DNA of 32,854 nt from Bacteroidota bacterium (GTDB lineage Bacteria > Bacteroidota > Bacteroidia > Chitinophagales > Chitinophagaceae): positions 1-32,854 of the forward strand of contig JABDHF010000025.1 in the NCBI GenBank assembly GCA_013285595.1. The letters are read 5' to 3'. Within the stretch, counting starts at the first letter, position 1. Each line of letters begins with the position of its first letter. Below the pieces are notes generated by a model. That model searched no databases. It saw nothing but the letters and a program-made list of their open reading frames with translations, and had not been told where the DNA came from. Positions 22,467 through 32,226 of the stretch are shown piece by piece. A program made the position numbers and the translations under genes.

Positions 22467-23267
22467 ATGAACGTACTTATAAAGCAAATAGCTAATTACA
22501 GGAGCCTTTTATTGTTATTTGTCTTATATGCATCATTAATGTCTTCATGTATTTCCGTAAAAAAAGTTGTTTATTTCCAGGATATTCCTGATTCCGGTTC
22601 GGTGCCTACAGCTATGGCGCCTTCCACAAAATTTGTAGACCCAAAAATTGAAAGTAATGACATATTAGCAGTCACGCTGCAAACAATAGTTCAGAACAGG
22701 GAATCTAATACACCAATTACCACCAACTCTGCCGGCACATTTAATGAGTTAAATGGCTTCCTGGTGGACAAAAATGGGTATATAGAGCTTTCGCTTATTG
22801 GTTTTGTAAAAGTTGCCGGTCTTACCACTGCGGAGGCAAGAGAACTGATAAAACAAAAAGCCAAGGAGTTTTATAAAGAGCCGGTAGTGAATGTGCGGAT
22901 CGCAAATTTTGATATTGTTGTTTTAGGAGATGTAACCAAGCCAGGCACTATAACGCTGCCAAGCGAAAAGGCAAGTATCATAGATGCCATTGCATTATCA
23001 GGCGATCTTGCCCTAACCGCAAAGCGCGATAATATACTTCTTATCAGGAGTGAAGGTGATGAAAAGAAATTTGTGCGCTTCGATATGCGTTCCAGCCAGA
23101 TATTCCAGTCGCCTTATTACTACCTGAAGCAGCGGGATATCATTTACGTAGAGCCCAATAAAAACCGTATACAAAGCAGTGATAACACCTTTATCAGGAA
23201 CTTAGGAATATTATCATCCATTGTTTCGCTGGCCTCTTTAGCGTTAGTATTTAAAAGTATAAAATAA
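22467..23267 (+). CDS. wza: polysaccharide export lipoprotein (Wza)
   Basis: Wza-type proteins form the outer-membrane exit channel for capsule or exopolysaccharide. The 266-residue protein has a lipoprotein signal with lipobox LMSSC (C28), a Poly_export domain (about 35-160, including the LVDKNGYIELSLIGFVKVAG strand) and an SLBB domain (about 165-235, from VVLGDVTKPGTITLP). It ends with a hydrophobic segment (LGILSSIVSLASLALVF) that may act as the membrane-spanning helix. I chose ATG 22467, directly before the signal; the frame extends to 22377 through the previous gene's end. Wzc starts 6 bases after its stop. Confidence 0.93.
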   Translation: MNVLIKQIANYRSLLLLFVLYASLMSSCISVKKVVYFQDIPDSGSVPTAMAPSTKFVDPKIESNDILAVTLQTIVQNRESNTPITTNSAGTFNELNGFLVDKNGYIELSLIGFVKVAGLTTAEARELIKQKAKEFYKEPVVNVRIANFDIVVLGDVTKPGTITLPSEKASIIDAIALSGDLALTAKRDNILLIRSEGDEKKFVRFDMRSSQIFQSPYYYLKQRDIIYVEPNKNRIQSSDNTFIRNLGILSSIVSLASLALVFKSIK

Positions 23268-23273
23268 TAATAA

Positions 23274-25673
23274 ATGGAAGGTAGTAATCGGCCTGTTGCA
23301 GTTGATAGAAAACAAAAAATAGACGAAACAAATACGTTTAATCTAAAGTGGCTGGTATCTACTGTACTGGCTATCTGGCCATGGCTGCTGGGTAGCGTTA
23401 TTATTGCTCTTATTGCCGGCAACCTTTATCTCAGGTATTCTACGCCTATCTACCGGTCCTATGCAGAGTTATTGATCATGGATTCTAAAAAAGGAAGCTC
23501 TACTTCCGGCGACGATATAGCACAAATGCTAAAGCTGGAAAACAACAAAATAAATATTGATAATGAAATAGAAATATTGAAAAGCCGCACTACAATGGCC
23601 AAGGTAGTGCGCATGCTGCACCTGAACATTAACTATTCTGTCGCTGGCAGGTTCAAGGTAACCCAAGTATATAACAACAAGCCTTTTGAACTTGTAATTG
23701 CCGATACAACAGATGATTATTATGATTGTAAAGTAAGCATCATAAGCAATGATAACTACCAGATCATAGAAACAGGAGGCAAAACTATTAATGGCCGCTG
23801 GGGCGATACAGTGCAAACATCGTCGGGCAAAATAGTATTAAAGAAGACGTCTATTTTTAGCCCTGCACATATACAGTATACGATCAATGTGATCCCGGTG
23901 ATCGACGCAGCAAACAGCTACATGTATGCCGTAGATATCAGTTCTCCTACTAAATCGGCCAGTTATATTACCCTGTCTATGGTTGACAACCTGCCTGAGC
24001 GCTCTGTAGACATCATCAATTCCTTGATGCACATCTACATGCAGGATAATGTAGATAACCGGAACAGGATATCAAACAGCACCATTGCGTTTATCGACGA
24101 GCGGATAGACGATGTGTTTCGTGAGCTATCAAGCGTAGAAGGCAATATTGAGAAATTTAAGCAAAGCAATAACATAGCCGACATCTCTGCACAATCGCAG
24201 CAGCTGGTAAAAGCAAACTCAGAAACTTTAGAGAAGCTTGCGAACAAAGAAGTGGAACTGGATGTGATCACCTCTATCAGCAATTACCTGCAAAAGGCCG
24301 ATGATAAATCGATCATCCTGCCGGCTTCATTGCTGGATAACACTGGCCTCTCAGCGCTGATGGATAAATTCAACGATCTGCATACCCAGATAGAGAATAA
24401 CCTTATCTCTAATACTCCTGACAACCCTATAACAAAAACACTCATCCACCAAAAGAATGAGGTAAAGCAAAGCATCATAGCTTCTTTGGCGTCATCAAAA
24501 AGTGAAGTGGAGCTTACTGTAAATAAAATAAAGACAGAGCTGGGCATTATAGACAAGCACATAAACGAAGTGCCGCTTGTAGAAAGAAGATACCTGGAGT
24601 ATGCACGTCTGCAGGCCATAAAGCAGGATATCTACGTCTTCCTGCTGAAGAAAAGAGAAGAGACCGCTATACAGAAAGCCGCAACCGTAGCCGATGCCAA
24701 TGTTATTGATCCCGCAATTACTACAGGTATTGTATTGCCTAACCGTTCCCGTATTCTTATGATATCCCTCCTGTTTGGCCTTGCTGCCCCATTCGGGGTG
24801 ATAGTGCTGCGGAGGGGGCTGAACATTAAAATTATCAGCGTCACCGATATTAAGAAGTCGTCGCCAATACCCGTGTTTGGTGAAGTAGGTAATAACCAGG
24901 ATGGCAAAAGCATTGCGGTAACAAGGAACAGCCGCACCATAATTTCAGAGCAGTTTCGCGCACTGCGTACCAACCTGCAGTATGTGCTTATAAATAAAAA
25001 TGACAAGGTACTCATGATCACATCGAGCATGAGCGGAGAGGGTAAATCTTTTATTGCCGTCAACCTGTCTGTTACCCTTGCCATGTCTGGCAAAAGGGTC
25101 GCTTTGCTGGAGCTGGACCTTCGCAAGCCCAAAATATCAAAGACCATTAACATCGACAACAGCGTAGGCTTCACCAACTACGCCATTGGCAAGGCAGAAT
25201 ATAAAGACATTATAGTGCCCTCTGGTATAGACCCTAACTTATTCATACTCTCGTCAGGGCCAGTTCCGCCAAATCCGTCGGAGCTCATTTTGCTTAAACG
25301 TACTGAAGAGCTGTTCCAGCGCCTGAGAGAAGATTTTGATTATGTGATCATTGATACCTCGCCGGTAGGCCTGGTTACCGATGCGCAACTGCTCCACATG
25401 TATGCAGATACTACGCTGTACATTATCCGCCAGGGGCATACTTACAAGCAGCAACTGAACATACCTAACGAGCTATACAACAGCGGTAAAATAACCCGTA
25501 TAGGCTTCATAGTAAATGATGTGGTTGCCAATAGGGGATTTGCCTATGGCTACGGTTACGACGAAGGTTATGGCTACGGCTACGGCTATGGTTATGGCGC
25601 ATATGGTGGCGGCTACTATACAGAAAATAAGAGAAGGGGTATAATGGGCTGGTTCACGAGGAAGAGGGACTAG
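23274..25673 (+). CDS. wzc: Wzc-type polysaccharide co-polymerase with BY-kinase domain
   Basis: This 799-residue inner-membrane protein regulates polymer length and export through cycles of tyrosine phosphorylation. A Wzz-like region lies between helices at about 25-52 and 490-512, with a coiled-coil and GNVR-type segment (VERRYLEYARLQAIKQ). The cytoplasmic kinase has Walker A SMSGEGKS (K591), Walker A' LLELDLRKP (D615) and Walker B DYVIIDTS (D694). The C-terminal tail (about 758-782) is built of Gly-Tyr repeats with 11 tyrosines in 25 residues, the usual autophosphorylation site cluster. Neighbours are Wza just before and the Wzm/Wzt pair just after. The PHP phosphatase upstream would reverse its phosphorylation. 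Confidence 0.95.
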   Translation: MEGSNRPVAVDRKQKIDETNTFNLKWLVSTVLAIWPWLLGSVIIALIAGNLYLRYSTPIYRSYAELLIMDSKKGSSTSGDDIAQMLKLENNKINIDNEIEILKSRTTMAKVVRMLHLNINYSVAGRFKVTQVYNNKPFELVIADTTDDYYDCKVSIISNDNYQIIETGGKTINGRWGDTVQTSSGKIVLKKTSIFSPAHIQYTINVIPVIDAANSYMYAVDISSPTKSASYITLSMVDNLPERSVDIINSLMHIYMQDNVDNRNRISNSTIAFIDERIDDVFRELSSVEGNIEKFKQSNNIADISAQSQQLVKANSETLEKLANKEVELDVITSISNYLQKADDKSIILPASLLDNTGLSALMDKFNDLHTQIENNLISNTPDNPITKTLIHQKNEVKQSIIASLASSKSEVELTVNKIKTELGIIDKHINEVPLVERRYLEYARLQAIKQDIYVFLLKKREETAIQKAATVADANVIDPAITTGIVLPNRSRILMISLLFGLAAPFGVIVLRRGLNIKIISVTDIKKSSPIPVFGEVGNNQDGKSIAVTRNSRTIISEQFRALRTNLQYVLINKNDKVLMITSSMSGEGKSFIAVNLSVTLAMSGKRVALLELDLRKPKISKTINIDNSVGFTNYAIGKAEYKDIIVPSGIDPNLFILSSGPVPPNPSELILLKRTEELFQRLREDFDYVIIDTSPVGLVTDAQLLHMYADTTLYIIRQGHTYKQQLNIPNELYNSGKITRIGFIVNDVVANRGFAYGYGYDEGYGYGYGYGYGAYGGGYYTENKRRGIMGWFTRKRD

Positions 25674-25706
25674 CGCTGTAATTTATTTCACTAAACATTG
25701 TGGTTG

Positions 25707-26570
25707 ATGATCGAAGAAACGCTGGGTAACGACGCTGATAACTGGGATATACTCATCACCTCCCGGCGCAGTTACTTCGACTTCAATATCAGGGAACTGT
25801 GGCGCTACCGCGACCTGCTGATGATGTTTGTGAAAAAAGACATCATCACTGTATATAAACAAACTATTCTTGGCCCCATCTGGTTTGTGGTACAGCCTAT
25901 CCTTACCACGTTAATGTTTGTTGTTGTCTTCGGGAATATTGCCAATATAGGTACCGACGGTGTGCCACAAATATTATTCTACCTGGGCAGCATCACCATG
26001 TGGAACTATTTTTCGGAGACCTTGAACATCACCTCCAAGACATTTACTGATAACGCTTCCATCTTTGGCAAGGTATATTTTCCGCGCCTTATATTGCCTC
26101 TGTCAAAAGTCGTATCGGGCCTCATGAAGTTCCTGATACAGTTTGCGTTGTTCCTGATAGTATGGCTTTATTACCTGCTTATAAAGAAGTCGATTTCCCC
26201 TAACGTGTATATAATGCTCATCCCAGTATTACTTGCAGCTATGGCGGCTATAAGCCTGGGGTTTGGCTTGTTTATCACGTCTGTTACTACCAAGTATAGA
26301 GACCTTGCATTTTTAGTATCATTCGGCGTGCAACTGCTGATGTATGCTACACCGGTTATCTATCCATTGTCGCGCATTCATCATCACCGTATTTGGTTGT
26401 GGCTAAACCCACTTACCTCATTGTTCGAAACATTTAAGTATGCATTTTTTGGCAGTGGCACGTTTAGCCTGCCATGGTTATTATATAGCCTGGCATTCAC
26501 AGCCGTGTTACTGACGCTGGGCATAGTAGTATTTAACAAGGTCGAAAAACGTTTTATAGACACCGCATAG
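25707..26570 (+). CDS. wzm: polysaccharide ABC transporter permease (Wzm-like)
   Basis: This ABC-2 type permease (287 residues) has about six membrane helices, including GPIWFVVQPILTTLMFVVVF, VVSGLMKFLIQFALFLIVWL and LIPVLLAAMAAISLGFGLF. The conserved TVYKQTILGPIWF and TTKYRDLAFL segments match O-antigen and teichoic-acid exporters. I chose ATG 25707 rather than the TTG at 25698. It is 33 bases after wzc and 4 bases before the ATPase, so both transporter subunits are translated together. It exports a lipid-linked polymer across the inner membrane. Confidence 0.93.
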   Translation: MIEETLGNDADNWDILITSRRSYFDFNIRELWRYRDLLMMFVKKDIITVYKQTILGPIWFVVQPILTTLMFVVVFGNIANIGTDGVPQILFYLGSITMWNYFSETLNITSKTFTDNASIFGKVYFPRLILPLSKVVSGLMKFLIQFALFLIVWLYYLLIKKSISPNVYIMLIPVLLAAMAAISLGFGLFITSVTTKYRDLAFLVSFGVQLLMYATPVIYPLSRIHHHRIWLWLNPLTSLFETFKYAFFGSGTFSLPWLLYSLAFTAVLLTLGIVVFNKVEKRFIDTA

Positions 26571-26574
26571 CACA

Positions 26575-27828
26575 ATGAGCAAAGAGGTTGTGATAAAGGC
26601 TGAGGGAGTAAGTAAGTTGTACCGTCTTGGGCAAATAGGCACCGGCACGCTCAGCCACGACCTGAAACGATGGTGGGCGGTTACGAGAGGTAAAGAAGAC
26701 CCGTACCTGAAAATAGGCGTAGAGAACGACCGCACAAAAAAGGCAACCAGTGATTATGCGTGGGCTTTAAAAGACATAAATTTCGAAGTGAAGCAGGGCG
26801 ACACCTTGGGCATCATAGGTAAAAACGGTGCTGGAAAATCTACCCTGCTTAAGATATTATCGAGGGTTACATCGCCTACGCAAGGTGCGGTGAAAGTAAA
26901 AGGCAGGATAGCATCATTACTAGAGGTAGGCACGGGTTTTCACCCGGAGCTTACCGGCAAAGAAAACATCTACATGAATGGCGCTATCCTTGGCATGACC
27001 AGGAAAGAGATCAACCGAAACTTTGATGAGATCGTAAATTTTGCGGGGGTAGAGCTATACATTAATACCCCTGTAAAACGATATTCCTCGGGCATGTATG
27101 TGCGGCTGGCTTTTGCCGTGGCTGCACACCTGGAGCCGGAGATACTTATTGTAGATGAAGTGCTTGCCGTAGGAGATGCCGAATTTCAAAAAAAATGCCT
27201 CGGCAAAATGGGCGACGTGGCCAGCCACGGCCGCACCATAATATTTGTAAGCCACAACATGCAGGCAGTGCAGAGCTTGTGTAAATCTACCATGTACCTT
27301 AAAGCCGGGCAGTTGCAGGATTATGGGCAAACCAGTGCAGTTATCAATAAATACCTGAGCAAGGAAGTAAAGAATTGCCTGCAACGGTCGTGGGAGAGAA
27401 GTGATGCGCCGGGCAATGATGTAGTAAGCTTATTGAGCGCACAAATAATACCACGTACTGACGATTCTGATGTAATACTGATCTCTACAGCTATTGATAT
27501 TGAATTCCGCTTTGTGGTGCATAAGGAGATGGACCTGTGCCTGAGCTTTTTATTATACACCACATCGGGCAATTGTATTTTCAATGTGGGCACACCTACA
27601 GAGGTGCTGAAGCCAGGAGAATACCATAGCAGGCTGAAGATACCGGGCAGGCTGTTAAACGATGATATCTATACCATAAACCTGCTGTTTGTAAAAGATA
27701 CCAGTGTTATTGTATACCAGGTAGAAGACCTGCTGACCTTTGAAGTGGCAGATGAGGTGCGCACCGCGCAGTGGTATGGTAAGTGGCCGGGCGCAATTAG
27801 GCCCGACCTTGATTTTTCTTTACTTTAG
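26575..27828 (+). CDS. wzt: polysaccharide ABC transporter ATPase with C-terminal domain (Wzt-like)
   Basis: The 417-residue ATPase drives export through Wzm. The N-terminal nucleotide-binding domain has Walker A GKNGAGKST (82-90), signature YSSGMYVRL (170-178), Walker B ILIVDE (190-195) and the VGDAEFQKKC switch region. The segment up to about residue 265 is typical of the Wzt/TagH branch. Residues about 285-417 form a beta-rich extension like the Wzt C-terminal domain, which in O-antigen systems recognises the finished, capped end of the glycan. That fits a methyltransferase gene found downstream in the same operon. The domain is not of the SH3 type seen in TagH. Confidence 0.94.
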   Translation: MSKEVVIKAEGVSKLYRLGQIGTGTLSHDLKRWWAVTRGKEDPYLKIGVENDRTKKATSDYAWALKDINFEVKQGDTLGIIGKNGAGKSTLLKILSRVTSPTQGAVKVKGRIASLLEVGTGFHPELTGKENIYMNGAILGMTRKEINRNFDEIVNFAGVELYINTPVKRYSSGMYVRLAFAVAAHLEPEILIVDEVLAVGDAEFQKKCLGKMGDVASHGRTIIFVSHNMQAVQSLCKSTMYLKAGQLQDYGQTSAVINKYLSKEVKNCLQRSWERSDAPGNDVVSLLSAQIIPRTDDSDVILISTAIDIEFRFVVHKEMDLCLSFLLYTTSGNCIFNVGTPTEVLKPGEYHSRLKIPGRLLNDDIYTINLLFVKDTSVIVYQVEDLLTFEVADEVRTAQWYGKWPGAIRPDLDFSLL

Positions 27829-27875
27829 TGTGCATGGGTATGTGCTAGTTTAATATTGATAACAACTGTGAAATT

Positions 27876-28967
27876 ATGATAAACGTCACCAAGCCTTTTC
27901 TTCCGGATATTGAAGAGTATATAGAGTACGTCAGGGGCATCTGGGACAGGGGATGGCTAACCAACAATGGCCCTCTTGTCAATGACCTGGAACTGAAGCT
28001 TAAAGAATATCTTGGGCTCAACCACCTGTTGTTTTTGGGCAATGGTACTATCGCCTTGCAGATAGCTATAAAGGCGCTTGACCTGAAGGGTGAAATAATA
28101 ACCACACCGTTCTCTTATGTTGCTACTACGTCATCAATAGTGTGGGAAGGTTGTGAGCCTGTATTTGTGGATATCGACAAGGATACATTTAATATAGATG
28201 CCGCTAAAATAGAAGCGGCAATTACTGACAAAACTTCGGCGATACTTGCCACGCATGTGTTTGGTAATCCCTGCAATATTGATGCCATTCAGCAGATAGC
28301 TACCAAGCACAATCTGAAGGTGATCTATGATGGCGCTCATGGCTTTGGGTCGAAATATAAAGGCAAGCATGTCTTTAACTATGGCGACATTACTACTGCC
28401 AGCTTCCATGCTACCAAGCTATTTCATACTATAGAAGGTGGGGCCGTTGTTACCAACAATCCAGCGCTGCTAAAGAAGATGGCTTTCTTAAGAAACTTTG
28501 GCCACGAAAGTATGGACACATTTGCCAGTGTAGGCATCAACGGTAAAAACTCAGAGTTTCATGCCGCTATGGGTTTGGTGAATTTGAAAAGTGTAGATGA
28601 TATACTCAGATCAAGAAAAGAGCAGTCAAAAACATACGATAAAGAGCTCGCCGACCTGAGGGTTAAGAAGCCCAAGATACAGGCTGGCGGCGAATTCAAC
28701 TACTCTTATTACCCGGTGGTGTTTGAGACGGAAGAAGCGCTGCTGCGCAGTATAACGCTGCTTAATGGCAACTGGATATACCCCCGCAGGTATTTCTACC
28801 CCAGCCTGTCTAGCCTCAACTATGTAAAGAAGTCCGATACACCAATATCAGACGATATTGCAAAGCGTGTTCTTTGCCTGCCTCTTTACCATTCTTTAAA
28901 GGCTGAAGAAATCACCTTTATAAGCAGGATATTATTAAGAAGCCAAAACAACCCCGACAACCAGTAA
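27876..28967 (+). CDS. DegT/DnrJ/EryC1/StrS sugar aminotransferase
   Basis: This PLP enzyme adds an amino group to a nucleotide keto-sugar. The 363-residue protein has LFLGNGTIALQIAIKAL, D152 in VIYDGAHGFG, and K181 in FHATKLFHTIEGGAV as the PLP lysine. The GWLTNNGPLVNDLE segment matches the N-terminal family signature. Which sugar it acts on (for example a 4-amino-deoxyhexose) cannot be inferred, because no matching dehydratase or isomerase is in the window. It follows Wzt by 47 bases and precedes the methyltransferase by 12. Confidence 0.93.
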   Translation: MINVTKPFLPDIEEYIEYVRGIWDRGWLTNNGPLVNDLELKLKEYLGLNHLLFLGNGTIALQIAIKALDLKGEIITTPFSYVATTSSIVWEGCEPVFVDIDKDTFNIDAAKIEAAITDKTSAILATHVFGNPCNIDAIQQIATKHNLKVIYDGAHGFGSKYKGKHVFNYGDITTASFHATKLFHTIEGGAVVTNNPALLKKMAFLRNFGHESMDTFASVGINGKNSEFHAAMGLVNLKSVDDILRSRKEQSKTYDKELADLRVKKPKIQAGGEFNYSYYPVVFETEEALLRSITLLNGNWIYPRRYFYPSLSSLNYVKKSDTPISDDIAKRVLCLPLYHSLKAEEITFISRILLRSQNNPDNQ

Positions 28968-28979
28968 ACAATCACAAAC

Positions 28980-29714
28980 ATGGAGCAATTTGATAATTGG
29001 CAGCAGTATTGGGAAAATTTTCTCCAGCATAAATACGGAAAGGCTGAGGTGGCTTCAGAAGACGATCTCTTTTGCCAGGTAGGCAGAACGGTGTTCAAAA
29101 AACCAATAGCAAAAGAGATATTCAACGAGATGATGGATAAGATCGTTGCAGACCTTTCTTTTTCCCCCGATGATATGCTGGTGGAGCTTTGCTGTGGCAA
29201 CGGCTTGTTTACCTATGAACTGAAAGATCTTGTACGCCAGATAATTGCTGTCGATTTTTCGCAGAACATCATTGACGCTGCAAATAAATATAAATCGGCC
29301 GGCAATATCACCTACCGTGTAGGCGATGTAGTAGCATTCCTCAGTGATTTTAAAACTAACTGGCCAGGCATAGTGCCTACCAAGTATCTGATGAATGATG
29401 CCCTGGCATACTTTATACTGCCCGACCTGGAAAAGATCCTCGTTAATATCAGTTCACTATCCCCTGACTTTATATTCCTGATAAGAGGTGTACCTAATGA
29501 CAATCTGAAGTGGAACTATTACAACACAGAAGAGCGCAAAGCCCTATACCTCGCCAATATTGCTAAAGGAGACCTAACTAATGATGGCTTGGGAAACTGG
29601 TGGCTTCCAGAGGACATCCAAGCTTTGTGCGGTAGCTTAAATCTAAACTGTATCATCAGGAACCAGGAGTTGCCTATTTCTGATTACAGGATGGATGTGA
29701 TCATCAGCAGATAA
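28980..29714 (+). CDS. SAM-dependent methyltransferase
   Basis: The 244-residue enzyme has a class I Rossmann methyltransferase fold: motif I VELCCGNGLF (about 62-71), the acidic end of strand 2 in IAVDFSQN (about 82-89), and the motif region around DALAYFILPDLEKILVN (about 141-157). The substrate is unknown. Because its gene lies directly after Wzt (with its glycan-binding-type extension) and an aminotransferase, it may methylate a sugar or the non-reducing chain end; that is inference. It ends 6 bases before the convergent YfhO-type gene. Confidence 0.88.
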   Translation: MEQFDNWQQYWENFLQHKYGKAEVASEDDLFCQVGRTVFKKPIAKEIFNEMMDKIVADLSFSPDDMLVELCCGNGLFTYELKDLVRQIIAVDFSQNIIDAANKYKSAGNITYRVGDVVAFLSDFKTNWPGIVPTKYLMNDALAYFILPDLEKILVNISSLSPDFIFLIRGVPNDNLKWNYYNTEERKALYLANIAKGDLTNDGLGNWWLPEDIQALCGSLNLNCIIRNQELPISDYRMDVIISR

Positions 29715-29720
29715 GAATGA

Positions 29721-32120
29721 TCATTGCAAAGAGTTAACTGCAACTTTGTTTCTGCGTTTCAGATAGATGAAAGTGGAGATAAAAATTATTACTCCTGCAA
29801 AAAACATAACTACGCCGCTTCGCCCAAATGGGAGTACGTAAGCCATGGTGATCGTGTGTGTACCTCTCCCTATCATCACACCAGTCATCCCGCCGTTGAT
29901 CACTATCTTATCCTGGCTCTTTCCGTCCACTTGTAAGTGCCACCCTTCATCATACGGTATTGACAGATAGACCATTTTATCCTGTGCTGTAGTTATTGTT
30001 CCTGATAGGTAGTTGTCATCAAGCTTTGTTACTGTTAAGGTATCGGCCCGCAACTCACTAATAGACTTTTTAAAGGCTTCTGTGTCTCGCATACTCAAAC
30101 TGGTATCACTCAGCCGATATTGTTTCATAATCCTTACTTTGCTTACATCTTTATCATCTATTGCAAATGCGTGGGTACTTACCACCTGCTTTTGTATCGG
30201 GGTGGCCGCAGCAAGGTCACTGGCGGTTATATATCTATCGTAAGTGAACCCAAATGGCAGGAGCGCATTATTTTTATATATCCTCACGTCACCTATCGTC
30301 GTCAATGAATCCCAGATTAAAGACAAATGGCGCTTATCGTTGCTGCTTTGCAAAAAATATTTTACGCCGTTCTCAGTCTCCAGTATGGGTATATCCGATA
30401 GGCCCTGTATCCACCGCGAGGCTGCTTCATCACTTTTATCAAGGACGCCCATTGACAATAAATACCGGATGTAATAAAGCTGGTTGAACGAACAATAACA
30501 GGTAGTGCCATTATAGCCCTGTATCTGCGCTGCATTCAATATGTCAGATGAATCACAACTTCTGTCAATGCGGTAAAAAGTATTATCCTGTTGTTGGATA
30601 TATTTTATAGCATCGAGCGACCAGTCGGTATACGAAAAATCGTGGAAAGGTATTTTGGCCCGGGAATGCAAAGCGCTCATGGTATAATCAGCACGCCCCT
30701 TTACGGTAATATGCGCTGAATAACCTAACTCAAAAAGAACAGCAATAAAAAAGAGGAGCTTAAGGTTCTCTAACTTCCCAACCCTTGGCACTAACGCCAA
30801 TACAACACTATAAAACATAAGCAGCCCTATCACAAAAATCCTCACTTTAGTGTGCACAATACCACTATGAAAAAATATAGGGCAGCATAGCAAAACGAGG
30901 TAAGCGATAAGCGTAGCGGCCAGTACAGGGGTATTGACCTGCCTTTTCTTAAAAATATAGTCTACACTTAACAGTGCGTAGTACATTAATATAGCAGAGA
31001 TGAAGAATGCATACAGCCTGTAGTAATTACCTGCGAAGACCCAAAACGCATACCTGAAATAGGGGAAGAACAAAGGCGCCATCCATAAAGCAATGAATAC
31101 TGCAAAAATAATGCGAGCTTTTTTTTCAAGGAAAAAAAATAGCTGGGGAAATAGCAGCAGGCATGGCAAGCCACAATAAAACATTGGCGCTTCTATATAG
31201 TTAAACCAACCTTTAAAGCCATCGCTGCTGCCTATTAGGTCGTTTGAAAAGAAGCGCATGATGCTGGTGCCAAGCTCTAGCCGGTCAGTTAGTTTAAACA
31301 TCGGCGTGGCTTTTAGCTGGCTGGCGTATGAAGTAAGGCCTGAGCCGCGCGCACTATGCAATACCTGGTTTATGTTTTCTAATAAAAACGGGCCGCTGAT
31401 CAGAATGCCTATTATTGCCAGCCCCAGCATTTTGCCGAATAACGAAGCTAATTTAGTAATGCCGCTATGCCCGGATGTAAAGTAGCGAAGACACGTATAC
31501 GACACCATGAAGATGCCATATAAGTAGAGGTTGAACGGTTGCGAGATACAGGTTAAAAAGATTGCTAACGGAAATAACACCCATTTTTGTTTATTGAACA
31601 GCAATTCAAAAGCTAGCAGATAAAGCGCAAGATTGAATGCCTGGAAAGGGAAAATATAAAAAGGCCCACCAACAATTATAAAGCTGCAAAATGAGAACAA
31701 CAGGCTGCCTAAAATACAGGTATACGCAGACAGTTTAAGCTGTTTTAAGTAGTAAAAAAATACTATACCCGAAAGAATGATCTTCACAACCTCTACATAA
31801 ATAAATAGCGCGGCCACATGCTTTGCGCCCGCTAAGTATATGATGATATCGAACGGATCGTCGAACAGGAAAGGAAATATATTCTGACCCATGCCCACTT
31901 TAAAAGACCATTTAGGCACTCCGTAAGTGGCAATGTAATTGCAGATATTGGTGAACTTGGGGTACGAGATCACAAACGAATCATCGTTTATATCCCAAAA
32001 CAAAAAGGCATGCTTTAATAATAGGTAGTTCTTAAAGACGAGGAAGCAAACAACACTTATTAAGCCAATTACGATCCACGGTGCATTTTTATAGGAACCT
32101 TTCATCAAATTCTTTATCAT
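29721..32120 (-). CDS. YfhO-family membrane protein (GT-C fold)
   Basis: The 799-residue protein has about 12 membrane helices in the first two thirds and a soluble C-terminal part before one last helix (about 768-790). An early loop carries DINDDSFVISYPKF, the acidic loop in the position of the catalytic aspartate of GT-C enzymes. The C-terminal DEGWHLQVDGKS and GRGTHTITMAYVLPFG segments are typical of YfhO-type proteins. Members are thought to attach a sugar to a cell-envelope polymer or lipid. It is encoded against the polysaccharide operon but touches its end, and may decorate that polymer. ATG 32120 gives the usual N-terminal helix. Confidence 0.85.
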   Translation of the reverse strand: MIKNLMKGSYKNAPWIVIGLISVVCFLVFKNYLLLKHAFLFWDINDDSFVISYPKFTNICNYIATYGVPKWSFKVGMGQNIFPFLFDDPFDIIIYLAGAKHVAALFIYVEVVKIILSGIVFFYYLKQLKLSAYTCILGSLLFSFCSFIIVGGPFYIFPFQAFNLALYLLAFELLFNKQKWVLFPLAIFLTCISQPFNLYLYGIFMVSYTCLRYFTSGHSGITKLASLFGKMLGLAIIGILISGPFLLENINQVLHSARGSGLTSYASQLKATPMFKLTDRLELGTSIMRFFSNDLIGSSDGFKGWFNYIEAPMFYCGLPCLLLFPQLFFFLEKKARIIFAVFIALWMAPLFFPYFRYAFWVFAGNYYRLYAFFISAILMYYALLSVDYIFKKRQVNTPVLAATLIAYLVLLCCPIFFHSGIVHTKVRIFVIGLLMFYSVVLALVPRVGKLENLKLLFFIAVLFELGYSAHITVKGRADYTMSALHSRAKIPFHDFSYTDWSLDAIKYIQQQDNTFYRIDRSCDSSDILNAAQIQGYNGTTCYCSFNQLYYIRYLLSMGVLDKSDEAASRWIQGLSDIPILETENGVKYFLQSSNDKRHLSLIWDSLTTIGDVRIYKNNALLPFGFTYDRYITASDLAAATPIQKQVVSTHAFAIDDKDVSKVRIMKQYRLSDTSLSMRDTEAFKKSISELRADTLTVTKLDDNYLSGTITTAQDKMVYLSIPYDEGWHLQVDGKSQDKIVINGGMTGVMIGRGTHTITMAYVLPFGRSGVVMFFAGVIIFISTFIYLKRRNKVAVNSLQ

Positions 32121-32226
32121 TAATGCACGATTAGTTGATCTTTAAAATTAAGGCACTCACTAAGAATGATTAACAAACAATAAAATGTCCGTTGCAAACA
32201 TAAAACTATACGCTGAATTTTAGAGT

